Positions 20,765-32,347 of a stretch of DNA of 64,000 nucleotides are shown here, in pieces. Both the position numbers and the translations under genes were made by a program. A model generated the notes under the pieces. It had not been told where the DNA came from, ran no database searches, and was given only the letters and a program-made list of their open reading frames with translations. Each line of letters starts with the position of its first letter. The stretch's first letter is position 1. The stretch comes from Takakia lepidozioides (Eukaryota > Streptophyta > Takakiopsida > Takakiales > Takakiaceae), in the NCBI GenBank assembly GCA_030704615.1, contig CM060731.1, positions 89,012,756 to 89,076,755 on the forward strand, read 5' to 3'.

Positions 20765-23700
20765 TGTTAGTATATCAACATGATGAAGAAATAACCATAA
20801 ACGAAAGGGGTAGATGAACTCCTCCAAAATGGAGGTGCTGCAGAGACCTGCAGCAAAGCAGATACGACTAATCGACATATAGAGAGAACATGGCGACGAC
20901 AACAGCATGTCGTAAAAGGAGATAACTGGGAATAGGTGTGTACAAGAACCACCAAGTACATTGGAAATAGAAAGAGAGGGAAGATATTCATGTCATGTCA
21001 AGACATGGACAAGACCCACTAGGGTCATTGTCAATTAAAGACATAAACAACCCAAAACAGGGCACCATCTAACATTTCCATTCTTGTCATAGCTTCCCAT
21101 GAATTGACATCACCCAATCAGTCATGATAAAACAGGGTGGGAGGGCGGGGTTTGTTCATATAGGGGATGCAAGCATCTTGAACACCCGAGATCCGGCCAT
21201 CTTGGCCAATGAATCATGTGTTCATGTGTGGGACAAGATAAGATGCCCCTGTGCATGTTGCAAGGCCTCTTGGTTCAGCCTGCACACATATCTTACCAGC
21301 AGGTCATGTATTGAAGGGACAAAGATAGTCGTCGGGCATTGGCATCATACCTGAAGTCTTCAGGGTTTGAAGTTTTGCGCACATAATGGAAGTGTGTACA
21401 TTGGCTATTCATAACTCAGGCACAAAACAATCATTTTTATCACAAATTGGTGATGATCGGTGTCGATCATGACAGATTCTTCTAGAGTAGAGCTGCAGAG
21501 AACATTGAAAATCATCATAAAAGCACAAGTAGAAGGGAGACGACATACCAGCTGACCAGGGAAACCCCCTTTCACAAGGTAGAGGCTGTTGAGGTCATGC
21601 AAAGGGCAAGTTACCATGGTCCAGCCTGCCCTATTACCATTTCAAGACACGTTTTCACACATACATCTTGGATATGACCCACAGGTTGCAGCATCTTACC
21701 TTTTCAGCCATTAATTATGGCAGGTCATGCATCAGCCAAGGCATAAGGACCAGCCTGCAATTTGTCAGAATCACAATATGCCACCAAACAGTCCTACTTG
21801 GGCATGATGAAATAAATTCCATATCATTTGTATTTACCCCGAGACATGTGATCATACAAGGTGTCAAGGGAATGTGAACTCAGCCTGTCAAATTGCAGGT
21901 TCAAGACTTGTACATACAAGCAGCTTGAACAACCGAGATCCAGCCTCTTTTGCATATAAAAAACCAGATTGCAGGTCATAGGCCTGATGTCATGACAAAG
22001 CCAAAACTATAGGTAGGATCCCATTGCAGCTTACCATCCTCATCCTTCAAGAGTTCCATGCTAAAGCACGCAAAGAACACCTCACTGTGATCCAGTACTC
22101 AACAGAAACAGGCCCGAAAAGGAGCAGGTCGGTGCCTTATCAGGCTGCCGCCATATCCTTCAAGGCCACCATGTCCATAGAGACCCAAAACTGCCAAAAA
22201 CATACCACCTAAAACCAGATCCTCTTTGGCCAAAAGAACTTACAACCTAGCTCAATAATCCACAGGCCCTGCTGTCAAAGATCAAGAGGTAGGGTATGGT
22301 TTGTATGCAAGCCTCAGGAGTCAGGCCAGTCAAGCCAAGCTGCGCATCGACGGCAAAACGACAAAGGCCAAAAACCAGGCTGTAGCATGCCAAACTAGGA
22401 GCAGTCGGGTTGAAATCGGGGCTGTAGGCAGCAGGCACCTCACAACGCAAAAACCCACAAGTCTTCTCAGCCCATATCCCAATCTGCATGCTCAAGAAGC
22501 TTCAAAGTAGGTGAGGATCCTCACCTGGTCCCATCACAAGCCCCCACAAAAACCAACAGGTTAGTGAGGATTGTGGAACCCCAGGTGAATCACAGACCCT
22601 CACACTTGTCATCGATGTCAACTAAGAAACTCAAAAGCAAGAGAAAGAGATAAGAACATGAGAATCCCTAAACTGCAAAGGCACCTTAAGCGATTGGGGA
22701 AGAGGGTTATGCGCCATCACCACCCGCAATAAGCCGCCTCCACAAAGCACATAAGCAATGAAGCAAAGTAGGCACAATCGCAAGGCACTAGAAAGGAGGG
22801 AGAGAACTTCCCATCATAAGTATCCTTGCTTAGCACAGAAAAACCTTTGTAGGGAAGATGCCACTGCTTTCATAGCGGTGTTTCCCGCTGCAAGAGAGAC
22901 AAGGCGCCGCCTTCGCACCCCCCCAGGCGCTCGTCCAGCATGGGTACGACACCACAAACGGGGCAGCCACCGAAGCACGTCCGCCATAACACTCTCCTCG
23001 CGAGCTCAGAAGCACATCGCGTGCTTCTGACAACGGGAGAGACGACATAGGGTTGTCCCCCGATTGTTCATCCGTGGATGAAAAATAGTAGGACGAATCC
23101 TACCCTAACGGATTTCATCCACAACAAGGTTAAAAATAGGTTTTGGGGTAGGGGTTAGGGTTTCCACCGTAATTAATCATAATTAGGGGTAGTAAAGATC
23201 AATTCCAAGCCATAATCACATCATCCATAGACAGATCACTTGTGTCAGGATGAAAAAGTAGGGAATATCATCCGTGGCAACGCCTTACCTCCATCTTGGT
23301 AATTCTATCATTCCTCACCATACCATCCGGTATGGATAAAAAGAGTCAATAAAAGAGGAATGAAAAATTATCACCCTGGTAGTTTTTCATCCGGTACGGA
23401 TGGAAAAACAGGATGCTGTTGGCAACCTCCATAGAGGTAATTCTTTTCTTCCATGGTGACTCATCCGGTATGGATGAGAGTCAATAAAGGAGGAATGAAA
23501 AGGCCAAAAGAACCATCCTAGAGGTAATTCAGTGTCCATCCTGGTGGCTCATCCGGTATGGATGAAAAAGCCTGATAGAGGATGAGAAAACAAGAAGTCA
23601 ACACTGATAGCAAACTGCCAATTCCCAGTAGAGAGGGAGAGAGAGGGAGAGAGGGTTGGGACTTACAGCGAGCGAGTGAGAGGGAGGGCAAACATGCATG

Positions 23701-24360
23701 GGAGGCCCGCATTGGAGCAACCTTCGCATCTGAAGCAAGCAACCCTAGAAACGCTAGGGTATGTGTGTGAGGAGGTTTCGGCTGGGAGCTCGCCATTCTT
23801 GGGAGAGTCAGCTTCGTCTTAGCAGGCCGTGTTTCAATCTCTACCCGCTCGGCCTTGAATTTGCAGCACGGAGCAGAGCTGGCATGAGTTTCTCAAAGAT
23901 CCTTCACGATGGTAGGACAACCGCAATCGCAAGGTGTGGCTTCTTCTTAATGTACGATGTGAAGAAGTTTGTCCATCCAGCAAATGTGGGTTGTTGGCTC
24001 CTATTAGTACCATGATTTGGTATTCTTCCTGATGTTTACAAGGTTTTGGGAGAGTCAGTTTGGTCTTAGCAGGCCGTGTTTCAATCTCTGCCCGCTCAGC
24101 TGCACCGTGGTGGTTCTCACTAACCAATCCAACATTACCTGACTACAGGCACAAGCAGCACACACACGAGGTCCTCTTGGGTTCATGGTCAGTCAAATCC
24201 TCCATGGGTCATGTAAGTTAGCTCGTTGGGTGGATCTATGGTGGTTTGGAGTGACTTTGATGTTAATCAGGCATTGTATCAGAGAACGGATATCGTCTTC
24301 AGGCCGTTGGCATGTCGGACATTTACTATCTCCTTTACCTCTCTACATCTGGTTTTGTGC
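20765..24360. other. Unexplained inserted block with degenerate internal repeats, no confident gene
   Basis: No recognisable protein. Similar phrases recur: TTGAACA..CCGAGATCC at 21178 and 21926; AGGTCATG-type phrases near 21301, 21593, 21721 and 21975; a 45-bp direct repeat at about 23808 and 24048 sharing TCTTAGCAGGCCGTGTTTCA; and palindromic CATCCGGTATGGATG variants at 23067-23575. The block replaces the expected end of gag and the protease. Short ORFs look like chance. Confidence 0.5.
23067..23575. repeat. Interspersed CATCCGGTATGGATG palindrome variants
   Basis: Variants occur near 23067, 23325, 23389, 23463 and 23550, each followed by GAAAAA or similar and separated by related text such as GAGTCAATAAA.GAGGAATGAAAA. 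The spacing shrinks to about 75-85 bases. This looks like a decayed tandem array. Confidence 0.6.
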
Positions 24361-24365
24361 AGAGA

Positions 24366-24450
24366 TAGACTCCCCAACTTGAGTTTAAATTTCAGGTCTA
24401 GTGTCAAGGGTAGAGGTAGGCCCTTCAGATCATCCTCAAGGTCCTCTATG
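24366..24450 (-). repeat. Short LINE 3'-region scrap
   Basis: The sequence matches 44218-44300, the antisense LINE segment coding for the KGLPTLGTRLKFKLRAG region, with shared text such as GAGTTTAAATTTCAG and TCTAGTG. It shows that the same LINE family also reached the block at 20765-27040. Confidence 0.65.
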
Positions 24451-24514
24451 TGCCCCTATAATTAGGTACGGGGAGGTGTACTTCAACCTGACCACATCAC
24501 GTTGGTTTGTGGGG

Positions 24515-25335
24515 GCAAAGCATGTGCGAGCATGGCAGCGGACTGGAAAAGGGCAAAGACTTCCATGGTGACATCTTCAAAGCGCGAATTGTACCAGGTA
24601 TGATTCTGAGCACTGCCCTGGTGGACATGTATGCCAAATGCGAGCATGCTACCTCTGAAAAAGGGCGCAAAGTTCCTAGGTGACATCGTCAAGGCTGGAA
24701 TTGTACTAGATGTCATTATGAGCACTGCAATGCAGCACATGTATGCCAAATGTGAGCCTGGCAGCCCTAGAACTGGGCAAAGAGGTCCATGGTGACGTTG
24801 TCAAAGCTGGAATTGTACCAGATCTGATTCTGAGCACTGCCCTCGTGGACATGTATGCCAAATGTGAGCCTAACAGCCCTGGAAAAGAGAGCAGAGGCCA
24901 TGGTGACATCGTCAAATTAGCGAACGTACCATATGTGATTCTGAACACAAGTTTAGGCGAGCCTGGCAGCCCTGGAAAAGGGAGTAGAGGTCCATGGTGA
25001 TATTGTCAAAGCTGGAACTATACACCAAATCTGATTGTGAACACTGCCTTGGTGACATGTATGCCAAATGTGAGTCTGATAGCTGTGGAATGGACGGACA
25101 GGTCCACAGTGATATTGTCAAAGCTGAAATGTACCAGATGTCATTCTGAACTCTGCTCTGGTGGACATCTATGCCAAATGCGAGCCTGGCAGCCCTGGAA
25201 AATGGAGCAGATCCATGGTGTCAATGTCAAAGCTGGAATTGTACCACATGTCATTTGAACTATGCCCAGGTGGACATGTATGCCCAATGCGAGCCTGACA
25301 GCTCTGGGAAAGGGCACAGAGGTCCATCATAGGTC
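24515..25335 (+). repeat. Tandem array derived from a PPR motif (PPR pseudogene)
   Basis: About seven copies of a unit near 105-110 bases run head to tail. The best copies translate as LGKEVHGDVVKAGIVPDLIL and STALVDMYAKC, the typical text of a PLS-class pentatricopeptide protein. One PPR motif is 35 residues, or 105 bases, so the period equals one motif. Units differ by indels, so no frame survives across the array. It looks like a duplication of one PPR-coding stretch and not a working gene. Confidence 0.75.
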
Positions 25336-26520
25336 CTGCATGGGTAGATGATCAACTGGAAGCTGCAGAAGCAGCGGCACAATTGATAAAATCAGACACT
25401 GCTAATCAAGGTACCTTGTTCAACACATTTCACCCTGTTTTTCGGCCCTAAATTTTCATGTTGAATTCTGCAAGTTAGCTGGTTGAGTGGATCTTGGCCT
25501 GGCAGGTCCATGGTGACATGGTGGCCGTGTTTCTGAACCTCTGCACAATCAGGTGCGCAATCCTGCTGTTTCTCTGGCCGTGAATGACTACAGAGACATA
25601 AAAAGAGAGAGCACAAGATGTCATCCTGAACATTGCTCTGGTGGCCATGTATGCTAAATGTGGGAGCATTGAGGATGCCAAGGGAGTATGGTTGAACGAG
25701 ATGTGGTGTCGTGGAATGCGATGCTTGCAGGGTGTGCAGAACAGGAGCGCGGGATGGGGTTTTGGAGACCTGAAAGCAAATGATGGGGAAAGGGGTGAAG
25801 GTACCTTCTTCAACATATTCTCCCTGCTAGTGTTTGCTTTGACAATTCTAGGCTGTCATTGTCACCTGCTAGCAGCAAGGCGAGGATGTATGCATGATTT
25901 GTGCAGAGGCATGGATAGCTGAAGGAGCAGGGATTTCGTGTGGGTCCAGATTCATCCAAGAGGGCCAGATTTCAAGCACAAGATTACTTGTGACTCCTTG
26001 TGGATCAATAGCTACAAGAAACCTGCATGGGTAGATGGTCAACTGGCAACAACGGCACAAGTGATAAAATCAGGCACTACTAATGAATGCATCTTCTTCA
26101 ACACATTTCACCCTGTTTTTCCCTCTTATCAGAATCGGCCCTAAATTGCCATGTTCAATTCTGCAAGTTAACTGGTTGAGTGAATCTTGTTTGGAGTGAC
26201 TTTGACATGATACTGCCAATGTGACAACATGAAAGTATCAAAAAACAGGTAACAGAGATGAGGAGAAGCTGTGGAACGAATACTTATATGAGCCTAGTCA
26301 CTGATGGGTCAACCGGGGCAGAAAGGTGAATGCCTGCTACATTTCAGAGAGTAGCAGACGCAATTCAGCATAGCGCCTAGTGTGCTACGCTGACTTGGAT
26401 GTTTCCTATTCCAAATGTAGGCTGTCATTGTCATTTATTAGCAGCAAGGCAAGGATGAATGCTTGATTTGTGCAGAGGCATGGATAGCTGAAGGAGTAGA
26501 GATAGAGTGTGGGTGACGCA
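25320..26520. repeat. Two interleaved segmental duplications
   Basis: Text at 25336-25500 (CTGCATGGGTAGATG, GATAAAATCAG, TTCAACACATTTCACCCTG) recurs at 26020-26195. Text at 25850-25935 (AGGCTGTCATTGTCA, GATTTGTGCAGAGGCATGGA) recurs at 26419-26505. Identity is high but not perfect. The remaining sequence to about 27000 holds nothing I recognise. Confidence 0.7.
25626..25760 (+). pseudogene. PPR gene fragment
   Basis: Translation gives VAMYAKCGSIEDAKGVW and, after a frameshift, a segment that in the next frame fits the DVVSWNAML pattern that follows PPR motifs in PLS proteins. It lies about 300 bases after the tandem PPR array in the same orientation, so both probably come from one captured or decayed PPR gene. 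PPR proteins bind organelle RNA. Confidence 0.6.
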
Positions 26521-27072
26521 GGGTGCTGGGCAGTGGGCAAGACGTCTTTGTATAAACGTGAGTGACCTTCCTATCCTCCTGGCTCTCATTTTTAGTGCAT
26601 GTTTCTTTGTGAAGTATCTGACTTCGCCAACACATACCAACTTGTTTGCTTTGGTTTGTTTAGGAGTCCATGGGATAGAAGTTACCATAAACAACACTGG
26701 CATTGGTTTTTCATGTATGGTATTAGATAATTCTCTTAATTGTTTCCGCCTTGGCAGGTTACTCAGTGACCTTCCCTGGACGCTTTGGAGTATAGTGAGT
26801 GAGTGTCTCACAATGCAATGTTGCTTGGTGCATCTTATGCAAGAACTTGGAAAACAAACAGATGTCCTTGCTGTAGTGATTCTTAAAGCCATGCAAGCCG
26901 TAGTTTTTGATGGGTTGCAGATTGATGGAATACACGAGTAGTTAGAAGATTTGGGTGAACACTTTTCAAAGTGTTACAGTTAGACAATATAATTCACATG
27001 AGAACATGTGACTATTTTATGTATTTTTAGATCCACCTCCGCACCCCGTGGCTTAGGAACTCGTGCTGCTCC

Positions 27073-28764
27073 TCAAGTCACTGCCGCAGCTGACTCCACT
27101 TGCACTAGTGGTAGTCCTGCCCCGCATATAGTGGTAGTGGTAGTGCCGCCCGACACTAGTGGTAGTGGTGCCCCACCCACAGTGGTAGTGGTAGTGGCAC
27201 CCCTCACTAGTGGTAGTGCTGCCCCACACATGAATCCCATGCCTCCCATGTCTCCTCCCTCAGGAGCAGGAGGTGGACCATCCGGCCTTGGAGCCGGTAC
27301 CACCTGAGCTGTGGCCATGGCAGCGAGCCTCTGCTCTAGCTGCTGAAGCCGGTTGGCCATGCCTTGGTCAACACCCTAACCTGCGTGTCCTTGGCCATGT
27401 TGTGCTTGCCCTTGGCCTGCACCTCGTGCCTGGCCACCTCGTCCTCTCTGGGGTGCTCCACCTCGCCCTTGGCCACCATTATTCCATTGGAACTGGCTTG
27501 GGCGCAACTCAGGATGCAAACCATAGCACTGGGTCTCTCCATGCCCGTACTTGCCACAATGCCCACACTGCAACTATGCAGGCTGTGTCGGTGCCAAACC
27601 ATTGCCTCCCTCTGGGCAATCCTTCTTGATATGGGGTCCCCCACATGTCCAACACACCACATCCGCCCGTTGTTGGCTAGCAAATGAAGGGAGAGACCCC
27701 TGCATCTGAGGTCCTCTCTGCCCTTCCCTGGGCTTCACCTGAGCCCCCTTGTTGCCTTGAGCACGTTGAGGTAGTGGCTGGCTAGGAGCACCACTACCCC
27801 GTGGTGCCTCTTTAGCAAATCCCACCATGACCACTCGTTCCTCCACCATGTTGAGCTCTATCCGCTCTCCTAGCAAAAACACATTTGCTAAGGTGGGTTG
27901 GGCCGCTTGTAGGAGAGTTGCATCCCGCACCTTTCTCCTCAGCTCCTTGTCCAATATCTCGTACCAGAACTGGACTGCCTAAGCCTCCGTAACCCCTTGG
28001 GTTACATTTATCAAGCGCCTCATGCGAGTGAAAGCCTCCCTCAAGCTCTCAGTAGGCTTCCTCTGGAACTCTTGCAAGCTCCTCAACTTCTCTGTCCTCA
28101 CCTCTTGGTAGTTCCTTCTCAACTCTTCGAAGAACTCCACAACAGGGTTGAAGGCAGGCACTGCCACTGGTGCTGGTGCAGCAGTAGCTTAGGTGGACGT
28201 CGTAGTTGCTGTACCACTAATCCCACTGCTGCTCGTGGAAGCTGCTGTTGCAACTGCAGATGCCAATGTGGCTGTTGCCCTTGTGCTTCTAGTGCCTCTA
28301 GTGATGGAGACATAGTCGGGTGACCAGTACATCCTCCACTCCTCGATCTCAACATCGTGCCCCCACCTAAACCCATGGTAATCATCCATGGGCGGCCCCT
28401 CAAGGTGCTGAAACAACCTCTTCCATGCCATGAAAGACGTAAACAGTTGTGGATTGCGCATTTGCTGCAAGTCACACCAACTATCAAACTCTCGAATGAA
28501 ATCATCCAACTCAATGGTGCCCACTACCCCAAAGTACCTTCGTGGCCCCTTGGTGGCTCCATACATCTCCTCCATTGTGTCCCACAACAATGGCAAGGAG
28601 ACAATTTGCACCGCCGGTGTGAGTCCTCCTGATTCACAATCCGAATCAGAACCTTCCGTAGAAGACACAAGAGGTGAAGGTGGCCTAAACCGCACACCTC
28701 GTCTCGTATACCCGCTAGTATTGCTAGTGCTCGTACCGGCATTTTCCCCAGCAACTAGTGGCAC
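27073..28764 (-). pseudogene. Retrotransposon gag with two zinc knuckles
   Basis: Gag packages element RNA. A single minus-strand frame from ATG at 28764 covers an N-terminal disordered part, a capsid-like helical region with FFEELRRNYQEVRTEKL and AVQFWYEILDKELRRKVRD, then CWTCGGPHIKKDC and CGHCGKYGHGETQC zinc knuckles, and a Thr-rich repetitive tail. Four stops interrupt the frame: 28189-28191 TAA, 27979-27981 TAG, 27574-27576 TAG and 27376-27378 TAG. The frame stays the same throughout, so the damage is by point mutation only. The protein would end or join protease near 27073, where the unexplained block begins. Confidence 0.85.
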
Positions 28765-30737
28765 CTCCGTGTTGACAAACTGACACTCAACCGGTCATGA
28801 ACATGTCCCTAACCCCCTCTCTACAAGGTAACCGGGTAGAGAACCTGATGCGGCTTATGGTTTGGAATACTAGGTTCTTAACATAGCCTGCACCTACACC
28901 TGCATCCACCGCAGACACTCCCATGGTTGGCTGGTCATCAACCCAGCCTCACCATCAACAACATGCTCTAGGGTTGAATCGGCGATCAAGCCCGAATCAA
29001 CCACCTATAAAATCAAGCGCCCACACAAAACTAGCGTGGCGCACAATCAAACATGCAGATGTGGAGGGGATCCAAACACAAGAATGAAAACAACAACTCC
29101 CCCACACCAAAAACAACTCCACAGTGTCGCTCCTGCAACCCAGCCCAAACCCAGACTGACTCTTGCCTCCACCTACGGAAAGGTCTCGGCCTACAGAGAA
29201 GGTGGAAAGCTACGAGGAATGGAAGCTAAAGCAATGCCTATCTCCAACACGCTCTCATCCCAACACCCTCTTTTTCCTCACTTCTCTCACTTGCATGACC
29301 ATGAGAGCATCCTGTAGACACTCCTCAAACCGGTCTCCACGAGCTCATGAAACTTGGCCTCCAAGGCCCCATGCAAGCCTCCACAGGGTCTGACAGTGCC
29401 TCCTTATGTCCACCAGCCATTCCTCAGAATGGAACCACCTCAGGAAACCACGCCATTCACTGAATGTTAAAAAATGGAGCAAATAGAGGTACATATAGGC
29501 CCCAACAACATTATGTCCAAAGGAATTACTTGTAGGCTGGTCTCCCCCATAGTTAAGAATTGGGCTCAAAACCCGAAAAGATTACTTGCAGGGAAGTAAT
29601 CCCCTTTGTTAAAACGCAACAGGGAGGCAATTCCGACTTTTCTGCCGGATCAACTAGCTCAAAACCGTTGTTCTACAGAGCCCAGCCTCCCCATCAAGGT
29701 CCACGAAACGAGTGAAAAAAGACTCCAACCGCCACGACTCCTCACGGCCCGCCCTAGGCACTCGTTGGCCACGGGCTGCCCTGTAGCAGTGTAAGGGCTC
29801 TTGGAGTGGCAAGAGCGGGGCTAGAAGGGCGCAACGAGGCGCCCTAGAGCCAGGGGATATGCATGAGAAGTGCAGGTGCACCAAGTTTGTAAAGGTGTGT
29901 ATTTTCAGATTCGTTTTTGTGAGCTACATGAAGAAATGGAGCTTGTTGGGCAGCATATTGCTTGCTTGTTGAGTTTAGGGTGCTTCTAGTGGGCCATGAG
30001 AGCTCAAGAGTGCAGGGCAACGAGGCTGATGGCTCCGCAGAAGCCATAGCTCAGCGGCAGCAAGTGCAGGAGCAAACCCCAGCTCGGGGAGAGCTCACAA
30101 GAGGGACCTGCCCCCTCTCTTCACTCATACCTCTTCATGAGTTTGGAGCTGAAGCTCCCAACGGGCTGCGATGCATCCCCTCGCAGCTCCACCATTCGGC
30201 TGCTCCTCATCTACCCGCAACAACTAGTTTCGGGCAGAAATACCTGAAGCTGATCATATCATCTCCGACCTGCAACATGCTAGCTTCCAATGCGCAGCCC
30301 ACATTTCTACAGCTCCTTAACTCGGCCTGCAGTTGAAGAAGACGACCACCTGTTCGCCCACTCGTGGCCAGTATCTCCTCCGCTTCACACTAAAAGCCCA
30401 AACTTGGTTGCCATAGCGTTGAGGTATGCAACGCCGCTCTTCAACATAGGCTACCCCCTCTCTATCCATTGCAAACCTGCAACCTGTTCGCCTTTGCACT
30501 CTATCCGCTTTGGATAGGCTCATACACGGAGGGCCTGCACTCTAGGCTGAACCGCTTTTCATGATCTGAAAACACAAATGCTACAACTAACTCGAACCTG
30601 ACATTCACAGACTCGAGCTGATCTTTCTCGAGTGATAAAGAAAGAATGATACAAGCACACAAGCTCTCTCAAACTCACATACTTGCACATGAAAACATCA
30701 CTCATATATTAAGTCGAGCCAAGTGCACCCCACGCCA
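28765..30737 (-). other. Retrotransposon 5' LTR body and leader, boundary not resolved
   Basis: No coding signal. This should hold the rest of the 5' LTR (U3/R/U5), the primer-binding site and the gag leader. I could not find a convincing tRNA-complementary primer site, and the window lacks the matching part of the other LTR, so the LTR end is undefined. Confidence 0.5.
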
Positions 30738-30940
30738 TGGGGAATCCACACTACGGCGCCATAGCTAGACGCGGTGAGGCTCAACTCAAGAAAGATGAGC
30801 ACACCGCGATCTGCCGTGAAGATAACAACGCCAGATGCCCAAACATATATTGGCCCCTGTATTGACATGACTTGGGTCAATCCCAAATGTCAATATATAA
30901 AAGCTAGCTATTTCCTAGCTAACTTCACACTAGTAGTTGA
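30738..30940 (-). repeat. 5' LTR remnant matching window bases 1-205
   Basis: This stretch aligns with bases 1-205 almost base for base, except a short insertion near 30857. Similarity ends at CACACTAG. The ACTAG minisatellite that continues in the other LTR is absent, so about 345 bases of the 5' terminus are lost here. Confidence 0.85.
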
Positions 30941-32347
30941 CACGTAGGATAGAGGGCAGGTTAGCTGCCCAAAAACTGAAAACCACGAGTGTGGCAGACT
31001 CTAGGTGTTCCACGTGGCTGGGGCCAGGCCCAATGACAAATTGGGAAATGCCACCTCATAGCTGACTCGATTACCTATCCAACGAGCCTAAACATGCCCA
31101 AATCAGGCTTAACCCCATTGATAACCAGATACTTTTCTAAACCAAACTTATCTAATTTGGGTCCCTTCGCCTTTAGGGGTTAAGTCTGGAAGGTGAACTA
31201 CTGTAGATGAAGTTACGATATTTGAATCTAAAAGGGGGTCATTTTATGATCTAATCAGCCCTAATCGCTATGGCTATTCTCTCATTAGCGACATTACATT
31301 AATAACTGCACACTATAGACTCCCATGAGCATTGGAGGGTTTTGTTTTCACTGGCTGGACCCATGTTCAATGTAACATACAAGCTATCGAAAAGCCCACA
31401 GATAAACCAAGAAACGAGGATGATAAACCAAGAAATGAAGATGTTTGTGCAAACACTTAGCAAAAGATTATTCATCCATCAAGATATGGTTGAATTGGTG
31501 TATTATCAGAGATTGCATATTGACCACAATGGTCAAGTTTGTCACGTATGCTTGATCCAATTTTCTTCACTGAAAGTCTCAATTTGCACCTTGGATATCT
31601 GAAGAGTTGAAGGCTTGGATATCTAGACGTCTTGATTGTGGGTCATCTCCAAGGCAAATCTTCAATGAACACAAGAAAAAGTGGTTAAACCAAAATGATC
31701 TCGGCGAAACGGCTGTCAGGTTAGGGAGAAATTCTACACACCCCCCACTTGCGCAGGGTGGCGCGTCTCCCAACACCCTTTATTGCGCCCCCTCCACCCT
31801 AAAAGCACCCCCCAATAAGTGCCCCAAGTTTAGAAGTGGGATGACGATTAAACTATGATCCAAGAATTAACTAGGGCCACAGTGAATGAACCGGGGCCAA
31901 ATTAAACATGGGAAAGGGTATTAAGAGGGCTCAGAAACCGCAGTTCCCATTTATGGGGAGTTTAATTAGTGCATCGTCCTGGTGGGACCGAGGAGCAGAG
32001 GTGGTTTGGAGAAGTATGTCGTCGCAGACCAGCCGCCGCCACCGTCACGGCCACCGTCGTCACCACGGATGTACTTACGAGCGCCATCGCCTTGAATGCA
32101 TGATGGGGAATCTTAAAGCTATAGCAAGGAAGAGGGGGCCTGCACAGGATGAGGGGAAAGGTGAGGAGGGTGCGTGCAAGTAAAGAAGCGTCAAACCAAA
32201 AACATGAAATGAAAGGAGGAAGACAAGAAGCAGGAAGCAGGAAGCGAAAGTGAAATTTTTGCAAGCCACTGTCACGATCGGCGTTGGAGGAGGAGATATT
32301 GATGAGGATTGTTTTGGGAAAATGGAATATTTCATACATGAAGCTGC
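30941..32347. other. Non-coding stretch, nothing recognised
   Basis: No conserved protein, RNA gene or repeat was seen. Short ORFs on both strands look accidental. Codon-like repeats of CCG and ACC near 32030-32080 explain the low-complexity ORFs there. Confidence 0.5.

Larger units (their letters stand above)
1..30940 (-). mobile_element. Ty3-type LTR retrotransposon encoding a DNA methyltransferase and a PHD finger (decayed, nested)
   Basis: On the minus strand the order is LTR, gag with two zinc knuckles, cytosine methyltransferase, reverse transcriptase, RNase H, integrase, PHD finger, polypurine tract, LTR. Bases 1-205 and 30738-30940 match closely, which marks the two LTRs. Methyltransferase, RT, RNase H and integrase share one reading frame, apart from two compensating frameshifts in the methyltransferase, so they were probably one polyprotein. 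No retropepsin DTG/DSG motif was found; it may have been lost in or near the unexplained block at 20765-27040. A CACTA element interrupts the methyltransferase. At least eleven in-frame stops show the copy is dead. The Ty3 (gypsy) assignment rests on the RT-RNase H-integrase order. Confidence 0.85.

Noticed and set aside
20765-20908. N-terminal extension of the methyltransferase ORF up to a Met at 20908
   Set aside because: The text changes character at about 20762 and does not resemble retroelement linker; the frame is open there only by chance.
22758-23030. Arg-rich 90-codon plus-strand ORF
   Set aside because: Composition follows a local GC-rich patch; no conserved motif and no supporting signals.
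23067-23600. Hammerhead ribozyme array suggested by repeated GATGAAA-like text
   Set aside because: The conserved CUGANGA and GAAA core with pairing stems does not line up in any unit.
20765-27040. Helitron carrying captured PPR and LINE scraps
   Set aside because: Only one end is faintly Helitron-like; no CTRR end with hairpin and no Rep/helicase text were found.
27008-28323. Plus-strand ORFs of 100-120 codons
   Set aside because: They are shadows of the minus-strand gag frame, which has zinc knuckles and conserved capsid-like text.
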